From: Bradyrhizobium sp. AZCC 2262
GTDB taxonomy: Bacteria; Pseudomonadota; Alphaproteobacteria; Rhizobiales; Xanthobacteraceae
Assembly (NCBI RefSeq): GCF_036924535.1
Contig: NZ_JAZHRT010000001.1
Span: 7,812,001-7,876,000 of the forward strand
Reading direction: 5' to 3'
Length of the DNA: 64,000 nt
Shown here: positions 33,484 to 43,747 of the stretch, piece by piece
How the letters are laid out: every line of letters starts with the position of its first letter
How positions within the stretch are numbered: position 1 is the first letter of the stretch
Translations under genes and position numbers: made by a program
The notes under the pieces: generated by a model
The model's input: only the letters and a program-made list of their open reading frames with translations
What the model was told of the DNA's origin: nothing
Databases searched by the model: none

Positions 33484-33960
33484 TTAGTGAATCCGCCGAT
33501 AGACGCCGGTGAGCACGTCGGCCCATCCTTCGGCATCGGGCGAGAACTGGATCTTCATGGTGTAGTTGTCGTCATCGACGACTTCGTAGACGTGGCGGGC
33601 GTTGCCGCGCAGCGAGCCGCGCACCAGAATCAGCGTCTTGCCGGTCCAGCCGCCGGAGGCCGGCGCCGGCGAATAGTAGCCGAGTGAATCGTGCCAGAAT
33701 AATTTGTAGTGCCGGTCGTCACGATCATAGGTGAACACGCCATGGGTCGCGAAGGTTTCCTTGCCGTCGCGCATCTGGCGGGTGTCCTGGATCAGATAGA
33801 AGCCGTTGAGGTCGATGCGCGCGACCACATGCGAGGTCGCCGGACCGCCCGCGGTCCAGCGCGACGGATAGACCATTTCCTCGCCGGTCCACTCGCCCGC
33901 AAAGACCGCGAGCTTGCGGTGTTCTTCCAGCGGTGTCGGTGCGGCGAGATGGTCAGCCAT
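33484..33960 (-). CDS. DUF1579-like protein inside the suc operon
   Basis: A 158-residue soluble protein, [20 protein letters not shown], with a lipocalin-like beta pattern ([61 protein letters not shown]) matching the DUF1579 type. No function is known for the family. Its start lies two bases after the sucC stop and its stop 39 bases before the sucD start, so it is translated from the same mRNA as both subunits of succinyl-CoA synthetase. The frame stays open 66 codons upstream, but that part overlaps sucC and is not protein-like. Confidence 0.85.
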   Translation of the reverse strand: MADHLAAPTPLEEHRKLAVFAGEWTGEEMVYPSRWTAGGPATSHVVARIDLNGFYLIQDTRQMRDGKETFATHGVFTYDRDDRHYKLFWHDSLGYYSPAPASGGWTGKTLILVRGSLRGNARHVYEVVDDDNYTMKIQFSPDAEGWADVLTGVYRRIH

Positions 33961-33962
33961 CG

Positions 33963-35159
33963 CTAGCCTCCCTTGACGGCTTTCACGATTTTCTGCGCGG
34001 CGTCGTCGAGATTGTCGGCCGGCACCACGTTGAGCCCGGAATCGCGGATGATCTTCTTGCCGGCGTCGACATTGGTGCCTTCGAGCCGCACCACCAGCGG
34101 CACTTGCAGGCCGACCTGCTTCACTGCGGCGACGACGCCCTCGGCAATGATGTCGCATTTCATGATGCCGCCGAAGATGTTGACCAAAATGCCCTTCACA
34201 TTGGGATCGGCGGTGATGATCTTGAACGCTGCGGCCACCTTTTCCACGCTGGCGCCGCCGCCGACGTCGAGGAAGTTGGCGGGCTCCATGCCGTAGAGCT
34301 TGATGATGTCCATGGTCGCCATGGCAAGGCCCGCGCCGTTGACCATGCAGCCGATGGTGCCGTCGAGCGTGACGTAGTTGAGATCGTATTTCGACGCCTC
34401 GATTTCCTTGGCGTCCTCTTCGGTCTCGTCGCGCAGCGCGGCCACTTCAGGATGGCGGTACATGGCGTTGTCGTCGAACGACACTTTCGCATCGAGCACG
34501 CGCAACAGGCCCTGCTTGGTGACAACAAGCGGATTGATTTCCAGCATCGCCATGTCCTTGGCGACGAAGGCGTTATAGAGCTGTGCCACCAGCTTCTCCG
34601 CCTGCTTGGCGAGATCGCCGGAGAGATTGAGCGCCTTCGCCACCGTGCGGCCGTGGTGGCCCATGATGCCGGTCGCCGGATCGACCGAGAAAGTCACGAT
34701 CTTTTCCGGATTGTTGTGCGCGACTTCCTCGATGTTGACGCCGCCTTCGGTCGAAACGACGAACGACACTTCGGAGGTTTCGCGGTCGACCAGGATCGAG
34801 AGATAGAACTCCTTGTCGATGTCGGAGCCTTCCTCGATGTAAAGGCGATTGACCTGCTTGCCGTGCGCGCCGGTCTGGATCGTGACGAGCGTGGCGCCCA
34901 GCATCTGCTTGGCGAATTCGTTGACCTCGGCCACCGACTTGGCGATGCGGACGCCGCCCTTGTCGCCGGCGGTGGCTTCCTTGAACTTGCCCTTGCCGCG
35001 GCCGCCGGCATGGATCTGGCTCTTCACCACCCAGATCGGGCCGGGGAGCGTCTTGGCGGCGGCGTCGGAATCCGAGGCCTTCAGAACCGGCACGCCGCGC
35101 GAAATCGGCACGCCGAATTCATGCAGCAGAGCCTTGGCCTGGTATTCATGGATATTCAT
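33963..35159 (-). CDS. sucC: Succinyl-CoA synthetase beta subunit
   Basis: ATP-grasp beta subunit, which binds nucleotide and succinate. The 398-residue protein starts [16 protein letters not shown], the invariant family opening, and contains [27 protein letters not shown] and the C-terminal [10 protein letters not shown] region. A start 13 codons upstream is open but does not fit the family. It is the first suc gene; an inverted repeat and probable promoter lie upstream, after the mdh terminator. Confidence 0.97.
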   Translation of the reverse strand: MNIHEYQAKALLHEFGVPISRGVPVLKASDSDAAAKTLPGPIWVVKSQIHAGGRGKGKFKEATAGDKGGVRIAKSVAEVNEFAKQMLGATLVTIQTGAHGKQVNRLYIEEGSDIDKEFYLSILVDRETSEVSFVVSTEGGVNIEEVAHNNPEKIVTFSVDPATGIMGHHGRTVAKALNLSGDLAKQAEKLVAQLYNAFVAKDMAMLEINPLVVTKQGLLRVLDAKVSFDDNAMYRHPEVAALRDETEEDAKEIEASKYDLNYVTLDGTIGCMVNGAGLAMATMDIIKLYGMEPANFLDVGGGASVEKVAAAFKIITADPNVKGILVNIFGGIMKCDIIAEGVVAAVKQVGLQVPLVVRLEGTNVDAGKKIIRDSGLNVVPADNLDDAAQKIVKAVKGG

Positions 35160-35205
35160 CTGGACGCTCCCCAAACCCTCGTACGGTGAGTTCTGCAATC
35201 ACCTG

Positions 35206-35235
35206 TGTTGGTAGTTGGCATACCATATACCAACA
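35206..35235. promoter_or_regulatory. Candidate operator upstream of sucC
   Basis: An 8-base perfect inverted repeat TGTTGGTA / TACCAACA encloses a second site, TTGGCATACCAT. These half-sites resemble those of FadR-type GntR regulators (TTGGTATACCAA-like). It is centred about 60 bases upstream of the sucC start and downstream of the mdh terminator. The regulator is unknown. Confidence 0.4.
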
Positions 35236-35251
35236 GAACTGCAACCCTGAA

Positions 35252-35281
35252 AACACTTTCGCCCCGGCAAAGGGGCGAAAG
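35252..35281 (-). terminator. Terminator-like hairpin after mdh
   Basis: Perfect 10-base stem CTTTCGCCCC / GGGGCGAAAG with a six-base loop, followed on the minus strand by TGTTTTCA. The T-run is weak, so termination may be partial, letting some transcripts run from mdh into sucC. Confidence 0.65.
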
Positions 35282-35292
35282 TCGAGTAAAAA

Positions 35293-36276
<984 letters not shown>

Positions 36277-36405
36277 CTAAGACGAAGATGAGGGTGGATA
36301 GTCAGCCGGATGGCTGGTTATCCCTTTCGAATGGCCGGTTCAAGCCGGAGCATGCCCAATTCTAAGGCCGCGCCTCGATTTCGGTCAGGTATGCCAACGG
36401 CCACT

Positions 36406-36483
36406 GTCATTCCGGGGCGCGCGAAGCGCGAACCCGGAATCTCGAGATTCCGGATTCGATGCTGCGCATCGCCCCGGAATGAC
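36406..36483. repeat. Intergenic palindromic repeat, type A copy 2
   Basis: Perfect 13-base inverted ends GTCATTCCGGGGC / GCCCCGGAATGAC around AACCCGGAATCTCGAGATT, the same core as at 11055-11156. It lies between zapE and mdh, just after the zapE stop on the minus strand. Confidence 0.87.
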
Positions 36484-36493
36484 GGCTACGCCG

Positions 36494-37678
36494 TCACGTT
36501 TCCACCAACCCCGTACTCGACCCGCTGGCCGCGGAATCCTTCCGGCCATGCGGCAGCGCCAAATAGGATTCCGAGCCCATTTCGATCAGCCGCGACGAGG
36601 TCCGTTTGAACTCGTTGGCCTCATTGCCCTCGGTCGCCAGATACAACGACACCGGATCGGCCTCGGCTGACGCCATCAGCTTCACGGCATTGTCATAGAG
36701 CGTATCGATCAGCGAGATGAAACGCTTGGCGGCATTGCGCTCAGCGTAATCCATCACTGGAATGCGGTCGATCAGGATGGTGTGGTAATCGTGCGCCAGC
36801 CGCAAATAGTCCGACGCGGCCAGCGGCTTTTCGCAGATGTCGGCAAACGAAAATCGCGCGACGCCATGCGCCGAACAGGGCACGCGCAGAACGCGGCCCT
36901 TGATCGTGATGTCGCGCGGCTTGCACGGCGCATTGCCGGTCATCCTGCGCCAGGCGCGGTCGAGCGCGGCGCCGGCTTCATCGTCCGGCGGCACCAGCCA
37001 CATCTTCACGCCGGCAAGCTTTTCCAGGCGAAAATCCGTGCGCGCATCGAGCCGCAGCACGTCCATGCGATCTTCGATCTGCGTGATGAAAGGCAGGAAC
37101 AGCGCACGGTTGAGGCCGCCCTTGTAGAGGTCCTCCGGCGCCACGTTCGAGGTCGCCACCACCACGGTGCCGAGTTCGAACAGTTTTGAAAACAGCCGGC
37201 CCAGGATCATGGCGTCGGCAATGTCGGTGACGTGGAATTCGTCGAAGCACAGCAGCCATGCCTCTTCGAAGATCGCGTTGGCTGTCAGCTCGATGACGTC
37301 GCCGTCCGCGATTTCACCGCGCGCGATGTTCTGGCGATAGGCGTAGATCTTCTCATGCGCCTCGGCCATGAATTCGTGGAAATGGGCGCGGCGCTTGTGC
37401 TGGACCGGTGAGTGCTGAAAGAACAGGTCCATCAGCATGGTCTTGCCGCGGCCGACCTCGCCATGAACGTAAAGCCCCCGCGGCGGCGGCTCGCCCTTGT
37501 CGCCGAACAGCCGGCCAAGCAGGCTTAGCTTGCGCACCGGCTTGTAGCTCGACAGCCGCTCATCGAGGGCTGCGAACGCCTCGGCGGCGTCGGCCTGCGC
37601 GGGATCGGCCTCGATCGCGCCGGAGGCGACGAGGGCCTTGTAATGGTCATGGAACGAGGCAGGCGGGGTGGACAGCAT
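36494..37678 (-). CDS. zapE: AFG1/ZapE-family cell division ATPase
   Basis: AAA-related ATPase of 394 residues; in E. coli ZapE acts on FtsZ rings, and mitochondrial AFG1/LACE1 acts in quality control of respiratory proteins. Walker A is GEVGRGKTMLMD, followed by RAHFHEFMAEAHEKIY, Walker B in LLCFDEFHVTDIADA, and the sensor-like TSNVAPEDLYKGGLNR. The start at MLSTPPASFHDHY is chosen; 23 further codons upstream are open but unlike the family. In alphaproteobacteria it often sits next to mdh, as here. Confidence 0.95.
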   Translation of the reverse strand: MLSTPPASFHDHYKALVASGAIEADPAQADAAEAFAALDERLSSYKPVRKLSLLGRLFGDKGEPPPRGLYVHGEVGRGKTMLMDLFFQHSPVQHKRRAHFHEFMAEAHEKIYAYRQNIARGEIADGDVIELTANAIFEEAWLLCFDEFHVTDIADAMILGRLFSKLFELGTVVVATSNVAPEDLYKGGLNRALFLPFITQIEDRMDVLRLDARTDFRLEKLAGVKMWLVPPDDEAGAALDRAWRRMTGNAPCKPRDITIKGRVLRVPCSAHGVARFSFADICEKPLAASDYLRLAHDYHTILIDRIPVMDYAERNAAKRFISLIDTLYDNAVKLMASAEADPVSLYLATEGNEANEFKRTSSRLIEMGSESYLALPHGRKDSAASGSSTGLVET

Positions 37679-37767
37679 GGCCCTCCTTACGGCCTCAAGC
37701 GTACGGAAAATGCAAGCCGTCAATTGGCGCTGGGGGTATGCAAGCACTACTCGTCATACCCAAGCCC

Positions 37768-37855
37768 GTAGCCCGGATGGAGCGAAGCGAAATCCGGGAT
37801 AAATCCGCCGGCTGGCAAGACCGTCACGGATTGCGCTTCGCTCCATCCGGGCTAC
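37768..37855. repeat. Intergenic inverted repeat, type C copy 1
   Basis: Perfect 22-base inverted ends beginning GTAGCCCGGATGGAGCGAAG and ending with its complement, 88 bases overall. A half-length relative lies at 45182-45216. It sits between the thpR stop and the zapE upstream region. Confidence 0.88.
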
Positions 37856-37866
37856 GTATCGGCGGC

Positions 37867-38403
37867 TCACGCACTCAGCGCGTAGGAATCCTCGACCACA
37901 TAGGGTCCGCCGCCGGTGGAGGCGCGGGACGAGAACAGCACGAAGCGCGACGCCATGAATGTCCGGCTCGGAAAGTAGCCGCGCACCGAGAGATAATCGG
38001 CAACGTCCTGGCTCGACGCATCGTGCAGCCGCGCCAGCGTCACGTGTGGCGTGAATTTGCGGCCCTCGGGATCGAGCCCGAGCCGCTGCATCAGCCGTTC
38101 GAGTTCGGCCTGCAGCTCGATCAGCGGCCGGCTCGGCTCGACGGAAGCAACCACCGCGCGCGGTTTCTTGCCGCCAAAGCTCTGCAGGCCCTGCACCTTG
38201 ACCTCAAACGGCTTGCGGTTGATCCGAAACAGCATCGAGGCGATTTCATTCGCCGACATGCCATCGATATCGCCGATGAAGCGCAGGGTAACGTGGTAAT
38301 TTTCGGGATCGATCCAGCGTGCGCCGGGAAGGCCGCCACGCAAATTGGAAAGGCTCTGGCCGATCTCGGCCGGAATTTCCAGTCCAGCAAACAAACGTGG
38401 CAT
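37867..38403 (-). CDS. thpR: RNA 2',3'-cyclic phosphodiesterase (ThpR, LigT-like)
   Basis: 2H phosphoesterase of 178 residues. The two HxT/S motifs are HVTLRFIGDID (about residues 44-54) and HVTLARLHD (about 125-133), at normal spacing. Enzymes of this type open 2',3'-cyclic phosphates on RNA and show weak 2'-5' ligase activity in vitro. The start MPRLFAGLEIP is chosen; eleven upstream codons are open. It appears monocistronic. Confidence 0.93.
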   Translation of the reverse strand: MPRLFAGLEIPAEIGQSLSNLRGGLPGARWIDPENYHVTLRFIGDIDGMSANEIASMLFRINRKPFEVKVQGLQSFGGKKPRAVVASVEPSRPLIELQAELERLMQRLGLDPEGRKFTPHVTLARLHDASSQDVADYLSVRGYFPSRTFMASRFVLFSSRASTGGGPYVVEDSYALSA

Positions 38404-38586
38404 CGCATGACTCCCGATGCTTGGGCATGACCTCAAAAAGGACCATGTCCTGTAACAGCGCCCGGTGACGAATCACCGATTACTAATTCCTACCCGACTT
38501 ATATGACTCTGCGAAGCACGCGGGCCGTGCAGACCGGAAAGCTACGGGGAAAACCCATTAGTAACGTTATTCGTTTGCATCTTTTT

Positions 38587-39240
38587 TCAACTCCGCTGCC
38601 CGGAGATCGTACCGAGAAATGCCTCCACCGTAGGCAGAATATTTTTCACGATGATATCGACGCCCTCGGCGGTCGGATGCATCCCGTCCGCCTGGTTGAG
38701 CTTGGCGTCGGCGGCGACCCCCTCCAGGAAAAACGGGTAGAGCGGGACGCCGAAGGATTTGGAAAGCTCCGGATAGATCGCGTTGAAGCGCGCGGCGTAT
38801 TCGCTGCCGTAATTGGGCGGCGCGAGCATTCCGCACAGCAGAACGGCAATCTTGCGCGCCTTCAGCCGCGTCAGGATTTCCGTCAATGCAGTTCGGGTGA
38901 CGGCGGGATCGATCCCGCGGAGCGCGTCGTTGGCGCCGAGTTCGAGAATCACCGCCTCGGTTCCCTCGGGGACCGACCAGTCCAGCCGGTCGCGGCCGCC
39001 GGAGGAGGTGTCGCCGGACACCCCGGCATTGATCATGTCGACCTTTATCCCCTTGTCGTCCAAAGCTTTTTGTAAACGCGCCGGAAACGCCGCCGAGGCC
39101 TGCAAGCCAAGCCCGGCGCTCAAGGAATCGCCGAGAACGACCATTTTGACCGGTTTGGCGGGTGCGACGGCCGGCGCCTGGGCGAAAACCGGCCCGGCCG
39201 TCATCAAAGCCATAATCAACACGCGTATGTGCGCAAACAT
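38587..39240 (-). CDS. tesA: SGNH-family esterase/lysophospholipase (TesA)
   Basis: Periplasmic arylesterase/lysophospholipase of 217 residues. An N-terminal signal peptide (about 1-21, MFAHIRVLIMALMTAGPVFA) precedes the SGNH fold with block I GDSLSAG, block III GANDALRG, and the catalytic Asp-His in DGMHPTAEG. The frame is open 40 codons further upstream into the start of ybbA, but the signal peptide fixes the start. It is divergent from ybbA-ybbP with only 49 bases between, the same neighbourhood as in E. coli. Confidence 0.93.
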   Translation of the reverse strand: MFAHIRVLIMALMTAGPVFAQAPAVAPAKPVKMVVLGDSLSAGLGLQASAAFPARLQKALDDKGIKVDMINAGVSGDTSSGGRDRLDWSVPEGTEAVILELGANDALRGIDPAVTRTALTEILTRLKARKIAVLLCGMLAPPNYGSEYAARFNAIYPELSKSFGVPLYPFFLEGVAADAKLNQADGMHPTAEGVDIIVKNILPTVEAFLGTISGQRS

Positions 39241-39289
39241 CCGTTTCAAGCCCTCGACCCGAACGGTGGATGTGCCATATGACCGAGCC

Positions 39290-40003
39290 ATGGACAGTCT
39301 CATCGAACCCTCTTCACTGACCGGCGTCGGGCCGGACACCATTTCCATCTCCAACGTCAACCTCTCGCTCGGCTCAGGCGCCGCACGCGTTCATATCCTG
39401 AAAGATATTAGCCTTCGTGTGGCATCGGGCGAGGCGATCGGCCTGATCGGACCGTCAGGCTCGGGCAAATCGACCTTGCTGATGGTGATGGCGGGGTTGG
39501 AACGTCCTGACAGCGGAGAGGTGGTGGTCAACGGCACGCCGTTCAATGCCCTCGACGAGGATGCGCTGGCCCGCTTCCGCGGCCGCCAGGTCGGCATCGT
39601 GTTCCAGTCGTTTCATCTGATCCCGACCATGACGGCGCTGGAAAACGTCGCGGTGCCGCTGGAGCTCGCCGGTAACCCGGACGCGGCCGAGCGGGCGGCG
39701 CAGGAATTGAAATCCGTCGGACTAGGCGATCGTCTGCACCACTATCCGACGCAATTATCCGGCGGCGAGCAGCAGCGCGTGGCGCTGGCCCGCGCGCTGG
39801 CGCCCGACCCCGCCATTCTCGTCGCGGACGAGCCGACCGGCAATCTCGATGAAACCACCGGCAAGCAGATCGTCGACTTGCTCTTCACCAAGCACGCCGA
39901 GCGCGGCATGACGCTGGTGCTGGTGACGCACGATCATTCGCTGGCGCAGCGCTGCGACCGCGTGGTGCGGCTGCGCTCGGGCCGGATCGACGGACATTCA
40001 TGA
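39290..40003 (+). CDS. ybbA: ABC transporter ATP-binding protein (YbbA-type)
   Basis: Cytosolic ATPase of 237 residues in the MacB/LolD class: Walker A GPSGSGKSTLL, Q-loop FQSFHLIP, signature LSGGEQQRVALARAL, Walker B ILVADEPTG, and switch VLVTHDHS. The start at MDSLIEPSSL gives the right length. It overlaps the permease gene by four bases (ATGA). The E. coli neighbours TesA-YbbA-YbbP are arranged the same way; the exported substrate is not known. Confidence 0.93.
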   Translation: MDSLIEPSSLTGVGPDTISISNVNLSLGSGAARVHILKDISLRVASGEAIGLIGPSGSGKSTLLMVMAGLERPDSGEVVVNGTPFNALDEDALARFRGRQVGIVFQSFHLIPTMTALENVAVPLELAGNPDAAERAAQELKSVGLGDRLHHYPTQLSGGEQQRVALARALAPDPAILVADEPTGNLDETTGKQIVDLLFTKHAERGMTLVLVTHDHSLAQRCDRVVRLRSGRIDGHS

Positions 40004-42570
40004 CCATCGTTTCCGAACCCGCTTACCGTGGCCGCGCGTCATCCCTTGCCCTGCGCTACGCGCTGCGCGAATTGCGCGGCGGCTTGCGCGGCTTTTATGT
40101 CTTCATCGCCTGCATCGCGCTCGGCGTGATGGCGATTGCCGGGGTCGGCTCGGTCGCAGCCAGCCTCAGCGAAGGGTTGACGCGCGAGGGCCGGACGCTG
40201 CTGGGCGGCGACGTGGCGTTCTCCCTGATCCAGCGCGAAGCCAGGCCGGAGGAAATCGCTTTCCTCCGCGCCCGCGGCCAGGTTTCGGTTGCGGCCGCAC
40301 TCCGCGTCATGGCGCGCAGCAATGACGGCAAGCTGGCATTGGTCGAACTCAAGGCCGTGGACGACAACTACCCGATGCTCGGAGAGGTGACGCTCGAGCC
40401 CAAAATGCCGATGGCGGATTTACTGGCCGAGCGGGACGGTGCGTTCGGCGCGGCGGTGGATTCCACGCTGCTGGCGCGGCTCGATCTCAGGCTCGGCGAC
40501 CGCATCGGAATCGGCAATGCCAGCTTCCAGATCCGCAGCGTAGTCGTCGCCGAGCCCGACAAGCTTGCCGGCAATGTCGGATTGGGCCCGCGCGTTCTGG
40601 TTAGCGAAGCAAGCCTGCGCGCGACCGGATTGCTGCAGCCCGGCAGCCTGGTGCGCTGGATCTACCGCGTGAAGCTGCCGAACAACGCGGCCGACGACCG
40701 CGCCGCGACCCAATTGATCGACAGCGCGCGGAGCGCCCTGCCGGAGGCCGGCTGGTGGATCCGCAGCAGCGGCAATGCGTCGCCGCAACTCGAACGCACC
40801 ATCAATCGCTTCAGCCAGTTCCTGACGCTGGTCGGCCTCGCTGCCCTTCTGGTCGGCGGCGTTGGCGTCGCCAATGCGGTCAAGAGCCACATCGATCGCC
40901 GCCGCGACGTCATCGCCTCGTTCAAGGCGCTGGGCGCCACCGGCCGCGACGTCTTCACGATCTATCTGACGCAGGTGATCCTGCTCGCCGGGGTCGGTTC
41001 GGTGATCGGACTGGTGGTCGGCGCGGCTTTACCGTTCATCATCGTCGGCGTGTTCGGCAAGCTGCTGCCGCTGCCGGTTATCCCCGCCCTGCATCCCGAT
41101 GAACTGGCGCTGTCGTTCGTCTACGGCCTGCTCACCGCACTCGCCTTCGGATTATGGCCGCTCGGACGGGTGCACGACGTGCCGGTCGCGGCGCTGTTTC
41201 GCGAGGAGGTGTCGCGCGAATGGCACCGGCCGCGCTGGAGCTATCTCGCGCTGATGGCCGCGGTGATTGCGCTGCTGGTCACAGTGGCCATCGGGCTTTC
41301 CTACGACAAGCGGGTGGCGGCCGTGTTCGTCGTCTCCTCGGTGGCGGTGTTTGCGCTGCTGCGCGGCGTGGCGGCCGGGCTGATGGCGCTGGCGCGCCGC
41401 ATGCCACGTAGCAGCATCACCATGCTGCGGCTGGCGATCGCCAATATTTACCGGCCCGGCGCGCTGACGCCCTCGGTCGTGATGTCGCTCGGCCTCGGGC
41501 TCGCGGTCCTGGTCACGATCACCCAGATCGACGGCAATCTGCGCCGGCAGTTCCTGGCCGCATTGCCGGAGCGCGCGCCCTCGTTCTACTTCATCGACAT
41601 TCCGACCGCTGATGCCGACCGGTTTGGCGATTTCCTCAGGAAAGTGGCGCCGCAATCAACGGTGGACGATGTGCCGATGCTGCGCGGACGCATCGTCGCC
41701 GCCCGCGGCGTCAAGGCCGACGAGCTCAATCCATCGCAGGATTCCGAATGGGTGCTGCAGAGCGACCGCGGCCTGACCTATACCAACGAAGTCCCGAAGG
41801 GCTCGAAGGTGGTCGAGGGCGAATGGTGGAGCGCGGACTATAAGGGGCCGCCGCTGGTCTCGCTGGAAAAGAAGATCGCCGACGGCCTCAAGCTCGGAAT
41901 AGGCGACGAGATCATCGTCAACGTGCTCGGCCGCGACATCCCGGCCAAAATCAGCAATCTGCGCAACGTCGACTGGCAGGGGCTGGGCATCAATTTCGTG
42001 CTGGTGTTCTCGCCCAACGCGTTCAAGGGCGCGCCGCACAGCCATATCGCGACCTTGTCCGAGACACACCCCGATCCGGCCGGAGACGCCCGGATCATCA
42101 AGCAGGTGGCGGACGCCTTCCCGATGGTCACCAGCGTCCGGGTCCGTGAGGCGCTGGAGACCGTCGGCACCGTCATCACCAACCTCGTGCTTGCCATCCG
42201 CGGCGCCAGCGCGGTGACGCTGATCTCGGCGATCCTGGTGCTGGGCGGCGCGCTCGCCGCTGGCCACCGCCACCGGGTCTATGACGCGGTGATCCTGAAG
42301 ACGCTGGGTGCAACCCGGGCCCGGCTGCTCGGCGCCTACGCGCTGGAATACCTGATGATTGGCCTCGCCACGGCGGTTTTCGGCGTGATCGCGGGCTCGA
42401 TCGCGGCCTGGCTGATCGTGACCCGGCTGATGACGCTCAGTTTCATCTGGCAGGCCGGCAGCGCCGCCGGCGTGGTCGCCGCCGCCCTGGTCGTTACCGT
42501 GGGGCTGGGGCTCGCCGGGACGTTGCTGGCCCTGAACCAGAAACCGGCCAGCGTGCTACGGAATTTGTGA
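40000..42570 (+). CDS. ybbP: FtsX-like ABC transporter permease (YbbP-type)
   Basis: Inner-membrane permease of 856 residues with two FtsX/MacB domains: an N-terminal helix plus a large periplasmic part (about 20-260), a membrane block (about 270-480, with repeated VKSHIDRRRDVIASFKALGA-type coupling helix), a second periplasmic part (about 520-720), and a final membrane block (about 730-850, with VYDAVILKTLGATRARLLG). The coupling helices contact the ATPase. It is translationally coupled to ybbA. Length is typical for YbbP. Confidence 0.92.
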   Translation: MTIVSEPAYRGRASSLALRYALRELRGGLRGFYVFIACIALGVMAIAGVGSVAASLSEGLTREGRTLLGGDVAFSLIQREARPEEIAFLRARGQVSVAAALRVMARSNDGKLALVELKAVDDNYPMLGEVTLEPKMPMADLLAERDGAFGAAVDSTLLARLDLRLGDRIGIGNASFQIRSVVVAEPDKLAGNVGLGPRVLVSEASLRATGLLQPGSLVRWIYRVKLPNNAADDRAATQLIDSARSALPEAGWWIRSSGNASPQLERTINRFSQFLTLVGLAALLVGGVGVANAVKSHIDRRRDVIASFKALGATGRDVFTIYLTQVILLAGVGSVIGLVVGAALPFIIVGVFGKLLPLPVIPALHPDELALSFVYGLLTALAFGLWPLGRVHDVPVAALFREEVSREWHRPRWSYLALMAAVIALLVTVAIGLSYDKRVAAVFVVSSVAVFALLRGVAAGLMALARRMPRSSITMLRLAIANIYRPGALTPSVVMSLGLGLAVLVTITQIDGNLRRQFLAALPERAPSFYFIDIPTADADRFGDFLRKVAPQSTVDDVPMLRGRIVAARGVKADELNPSQDSEWVLQSDRGLTYTNEVPKGSKVVEGEWWSADYKGPPLVSLEKKIADGLKLGIGDEIIVNVLGRDIPAKISNLRNVDWQGLGINFVLVFSPNAFKGAPHSHIATLSETHPDPAGDARIIKQVADAFPMVTSVRVREALETVGTVITNLVLAIRGASAVTLISAILVLGGALAAGHRHRVYDAVILKTLGATRARLLGAYALEYLMIGLATAVFGVIAGSIAAWLIVTRLMTLSFIWQAGSAAGVVAAALVVTVGLGLAGTLLALNQKPASVLRNL

Positions 42571-42811
42571 CAATTTGTAGCGGCGGAACGGCGGGGTTAA
42601 CGCTGCTTTACCCGGAAATGACCGCGGGAAGCGACATTCAGCCGCGCGTGGAAGCTTGCGTCGAATGTGTTAGTTTCCCACATACCAGCCAAGTCAGTGG
42701 CCGGGATGATGACGTAAAATTAACGTCGGCAGATCGGGACATCTGAGATAGAAATCTAACCGGCGCCGCAAACCCCTTGCGCTCCGCCGGGCAACCAACG
42801 GGAATTCGACC

Positions 42812-43603
42812 ATGTCGGACCTAGACCGTAACTACACCTCTCCTTTCGGCCGGGCCGCCGGGCGCGTCGACGCCGCGACCGTCGATGCCGGTCTGCGCGC
42901 CTACATGCTGCGCATCTACAACTACATGAGCATCGGCCTGGCTATCACCGGTCTTGCGGCGCTTGGCGTCTACATGGCCGCCGTGACCACGGATCAGGCC
43001 GGCGCCGCAGCCAGGTTCGGCAACGCCTTCCTGACGCCGTTCGGCTACGCGATGTATGTCAGCCCCCTGAAGTGGCTGTTCATCCTGGCGCCGCTCGCCA
43101 TGGTGTTTGCGATCTCGGCCGGCATCAACCGGCTGCGTCCTGCGACCGCCCAGATGCTGTTCTGGGTGTTCTCGGCGCTGATGGGCATTTCGCTGTCATC
43201 GATCTTCCTGGTGTATACGCACACCTCGATCGTGCGGGTGTTCTTCATCACCGCGGCCACCTTCGGCGCACTGAGCCTGTACGGCTACACCACCAAGCGT
43301 GACATGAGCGGCATGGGGTCGTTCCTGTTCATGGGCCTGATCGGCATCATCATCGCGAGCCTGGTCAACCTGTTCCTGGCAAGCTCGATGCTGCAGTTCA
43401 TCGTCTCGGTGGTCGGCGTGCTGGTGTTCGCGGGCCTCACCGCCTGGGATACCCAGCGGCTGAAGAACGACTACATCTACGGCTACGCCTCTCAGGGCGG
43501 CGAGATTGCGGAGAAAGCGGCGATTACCGGCGCACTGTCGCTCTACCTGAACTTCATCAACCTGTTCACGCTGCTGTTGCAGCTGCTCGGCCAGCGCGAT
43601 TAA
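42812..43603 (+). CDS. Bax inhibitor-1/YccA family membrane protein
   Basis: A 263-residue inner-membrane protein with seven predicted helices and the family's C-terminal AWDTQRLKNDY, followed by ALSLYLNFINLFTLLLQLLG. BI-1 homologues in bacteria act on membrane protein quality control (YccA blocks FtsH) or calcium leak; which applies here cannot be told. A 241-base upstream gap contains a small GACGT/ACGTC inverted repeat. The gene ends in its own terminator. Confidence 0.93.
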   Translation: MSDLDRNYTSPFGRAAGRVDAATVDAGLRAYMLRIYNYMSIGLAITGLAALGVYMAAVTTDQAGAAARFGNAFLTPFGYAMYVSPLKWLFILAPLAMVFAISAGINRLRPATAQMLFWVFSALMGISLSSIFLVYTHTSIVRVFFITAATFGALSLYGYTTKRDMSGMGSFLFMGLIGIIIASLVNLFLASSMLQFIVSVVGVLVFAGLTAWDTQRLKNDYIYGYASQGGEIAEKAAITGALSLYLNFINLFTLLLQLLGQRD

Positions 43604-43630
43604 GAGCTGCCGCGGAGGTTACAAGTCGAA

Positions 43631-43658
43631 GCCCCGGCCCAACGGCCGGGGCTTTTGT
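43631..43658 (+). terminator. Rho-independent terminator after the BI-1 gene
   Basis: Stem GCCCCGGCC / GGCCGGGGC with loop CAAC, followed by TTTTGTTTTG. It lies 27 bases after the stop. Confidence 0.93.
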
Positions 43659-43747
43659 TTTGGCTCACTACTCGCCATGCCCGAGCTTGACCCGGCCATG
43701 ACGGAAAGAGCGTTGATCCAGATGCATCTGCTGATATCTTTTTTGCC

